DNA of 24,392 bases from JACQAI01 sp035507915. Its GTDB lineage: Bacteria; Pseudomonadota; Alphaproteobacteria; Elsterales; Elsteraceae. Positions 22,519 through 24,392 of this stretch are shown here, in pieces; positions within the stretch are counted from its first letter, which is position 1; each line of letters starts with the position of its first letter. The position numbers were made by a program, and so were the translations under genes. Under the pieces are notes generated by a model. The model was not told where the DNA came from, ran no database searches, and saw nothing but the letters and a program-made list of their open reading frames with translations. The stretch spans positions 1 through 24,392 of the forward strand of contig DATJNS010000402.1 of the NCBI GenBank assembly GCA_035507915.1, in the 5' to 3' direction.

Positions 22519-24249
22519 ATGGAGCGACTGAGCCGGACGTGGCGGACGCTGTTGGGTGGCGCGGCGCTGCTCCTCGCGGTCGGGCCGGCCCATGCGCAAG
22601 CACCCGCGGGCGTCACCGCGGCCGTCAATCCCCAGGCCACGGGCACGCCGCCGTCGCTACCGACGCAGGTGCTCGAGGTCGGCAGCGACGTGGTCCGGAA
22701 CGAGCATCTGGCGACCGGACCCGAAGGTCAGGCGCAGCTCCTGTTCCGCGACGGCTCGACCATGACGCTGGGGCCGGGCGCCGACCTCACGATCGACACC
22801 TTCGTCTTCGATCCGGAGGCGCGAACGGCCAAGCTGGCGATGACCGCGGCGACCGGCGTGTTCCGTTTCGTCGGCGGCCGCGCGAGCAAGGACGAGCCGG
22901 TGGTCATCACCACCCCGACTGCAACGGTCGGCATCCGCGGCGGCATGGCCCTGTTCAACGTGGGCAGGGGGACCGACGTCACCTTGCTCTTCGGCAAGTC
23001 GCTGACGGTGACCTCGACGTCGACCCATCAGACATTCACGATCAGCAAGCTCGGCTTCATGGTCTCCGTCCTGGCGAATCAGGCGATCACCGCGCACAGG
23101 GCCGATCAAGCCAGTCTGATTGCGGCGTTCAATGCCCTCAGGGGGCGTGCCGACGCCAACGGCGGCGCCACGACGACGCCCAATGAAAATTCGACTCAGG
23201 TGCAACTCATCGCCACCTCGAACTCCGGCCAAGCGCTGTTCGGCAACCCGGGCAGCGTTACCTTCAACAACAACACTTTGGGGTTCGTCACCAGCTTAAC
23301 CAATCAACTGGTGACGCAGACCGCGCAGACGATCGCCACCGGCAGCACAACGCCGCAACTGACGTCGGGCAGCTACGCCTGGGGCCTGGCGGGCTCGGTG
23401 TTGGGCGCGGAGTCGCTCTCGCCCGGCTATGGCCCCCAAATAGCCTTTGCGCCGTACAGCTATTCATTCACCGGCGGCTCAGCCAGCTTGGACACGGGTG
23501 TCACCCTGGCGGCCGGCATTCCGCAATCCTTCACGCTCGCCACCAGCTCGAGCTTCAACGGGTCCAGCTTCTCGAGCGGCGTCACGATCGGCATCACGGG
23601 CGCCACCGTCACCGAGCTGGGCGGCGACTCGCTGATCCAATTCGGTCGGCTGGTCGGCGGCACTGCGACCTACAGCTCCGTCGTGAACGGCGCGTCCGAC
23701 TCGGTCTCGATCGCGCTGTGCGGAACGTGCTCGACGCACTACGCCTTCGGCGTACCGCCGACCATGCTGCCGATGACGGGCACGTTCACCTACAGCCTGC
23801 TCGGGGCCACCTCACCGACCTTCGCCGACGGCAGCGGCTCGCCGGGCTCGTTCACCGGCGGGTTGAGCATCATGTTCGGCGTCAACAGCTCGCCCGGCAG
23901 CCTTCAGGTCGGGTTCGACGGCACGGTCTCGATCGAAGGCGTGACCTATCACATGCTCACGGCCGGCGGCCTCAACAACATCAGTCAGCAGCTTTCGCTG
24001 ATGAGCGGAGCCCCCGGCGCGATCGGCGGCAGCTTCGGACAATTCAGCGGCAACCCGATGGTGACGATCTCGCAGATGTCGCGGGCATGCCCCTCGGCGA
24101 GCACGTGCGGCGCTAGCGTCATTGGGTTCCTCGCCGGGCCCGGCGGGATTCGCGCCGGAATTCTCTATTCCGTCGGGAACAACATCGGGACGAGCGCGAC
24201 GGTGAATTTGGCGCAGGTGATCACCGGAGCCGCCATTTTCCGGCGCTAA
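22519..24249 (+). CDS. Secreted FecR-domain protein with C-terminal beta-rich (barrel-like) domain
   Basis: A 576-residue protein with a Sec signal peptide (AHA cleavage at about 26) and a FecR domain at about 50-155 (EVGSDVVRNEHLATGPEGQA, LFRDGSTMTLGPGADL, TPTATVGIRGG). A Thr/Ser/Asn-rich linker follows to about 280, then a Gly/Ser/Thr-rich beta domain to the end. The FecR domain normally binds a partner from the periplasmic side, but here there is no anti-sigma N-terminal helix or TM segment, so this is a free secreted form. The tail has strand pairs and GFLAGPGGIRAGILYSV (536-552), recalling the small C-terminal barrel of Slam cargoes. Cysteines C401/C404 and C524/C530 could form disulfides. 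GGAGGA (22507-22512) marks the ATG. Function unknown; surface display via the upstream protein is a hypothesis. Confidence 0.82.
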   Translation: MERLSRTWRTLLGGAALLLAVGPAHAQAPAGVTAAVNPQATGTPPSLPTQVLEVGSDVVRNEHLATGPEGQAQLLFRDGSTMTLGPGADLTIDTFVFDPEARTAKLAMTAATGVFRFVGGRASKDEPVVITTPTATVGIRGGMALFNVGRGTDVTLLFGKSLTVTSTSTHQTFTISKLGFMVSVLANQAITAHRADQASLIAAFNALRGRADANGGATTTPNENSTQVQLIATSNSGQALFGNPGSVTFNNNTLGFVTSLTNQLVTQTAQTIATGSTTPQLTSGSYAWGLAGSVLGAESLSPGYGPQIAFAPYSYSFTGGSASLDTGVTLAAGIPQSFTLATSSSFNGSSFSSGVTIGITGATVTELGGDSLIQFGRLVGGTATYSSVVNGASDSVSIALCGTCSTHYAFGVPPTMLPMTGTFTYSLLGATSPTFADGSGSPGSFTGGLSIMFGVNSSPGSLQVGFDGTVSIEGVTYHMLTAGGLNNISQQLSLMSGAPGAIGGSFGQFSGNPMVTISQMSRACPSASTCGASVIGFLAGPGGIRAGILYSVGNNIGTSATVNLAQVITGAAIFRR

Positions 24250-24257
24250 CACCGCTG

Positions 24258-24392
24258 CTATCCGCAGCCGAACAACTCGCCGCTGTGTTGCTCGCCGAAC
24301 AGCTGCCCGGGCCGGAGCGCGAGCGGCACGACCAGGCGCGGCTGCCAGCGCGCGCCGTCCCAGGCGAACAGCGCCGCGCTGTCGCGCGGTAG
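24258..24392 (-). CDS. 3' end of an unidentified minus-strand gene
   Basis: Read on the minus strand, bases 24392-24258 are open for 44 codons and end in TAG, giving a C-terminal peptide with WDGARWQPRLVVPLALRPGQ then LFGEQHSGELFGCG. The composition (G/C at third positions, few rare codons) is like the neighbouring real genes. It converges on the FecR gene with eight nt between stops. Its start lies beyond the window, and I do not recognise the family. Confidence 0.5.
   Translation of the reverse strand, partial: LPRDSAALFAWDGARWQPRLVVPLALRPGQLFGEQHSGELFGCG

Overview
The window is very GC-rich, with strong G/C preference at third codon positions, tightly packed genes, frequent ATGA/GTGA stop-start overlaps and several GTG/TTG starts. 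Together with the gene families present (CoxL/XdhA-type molybdenum hydroxylases, SMP-30 and M20 hydrolases, TauD-type dioxygenase, STAS-MlaE permease, FecR-domain secreted protein) this points to a free-living Gram-negative proteobacterium, most likely a soil or freshwater alphaproteobacterium. The taxon is inferred. I see no rRNA, tRNA, CRISPR array, insertion sequence or integrase, and no intergenic stretch longer than about 170 bases.

Region 1 (1-11194, plus strand) looks catabolic. It opens inside the large subunit of a molybdenum hydroxylase followed by its 2Fe-2S subunit. Next come an MFS permease, an exported alpha/beta hydrolase, a TauD/TfdA-type Fe(II)/2-oxoglutarate dioxygenase, and a second, complete three-subunit molybdenum hydroxylase (FAD, 2Fe-2S and molybdopterin subunits). 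An ACMSD-type amidohydrolase/decarboxylase follows. Together they could take up, hydrolyse, hydroxylate and decarboxylate an aromatic or N-heteroaromatic compound. The substrate cannot be read from the sequence. A short RluA-family pseudouridine synthase (11187-11918) overlaps the end of this operon.

Region 2 (11926-15053, minus strand) converges on region 1. In transcription order it holds an exported parvulin-type peptidyl-prolyl isomerase, then an SMP-30/gluconolactonase-like protein and an M20 amidohydrolase that are probably co-transcribed (20-nt gap).

Region 3 (15162-20955, plus strand) starts divergently from the isomerase. It has a membrane-bound class III nucleotide cyclase with unusual substrate-recognition residues, then a four-gene Mla/MCE phospholipid-transport operon: STAS-MlaE fusion permease, MlaF-like ATPase, MlaD-like MCE protein and a PqiC-like auxiliary lipoprotein.

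Region 4 (21127-24249, plus strand) follows the most AT-rich intergenic stretch of the window. It is a two-gene unit: an outer-membrane protein with N-terminal TPR helices and a C-terminal beta-barrel, then a secreted FecR-domain protein ending in a beta-rich domain. The pair resembles a Slam-type (type XI) translocator with its cargo, and is the best candidate here for an under-described system. The window ends in the 3' end of a convergent minus-strand gene (24258-24392).
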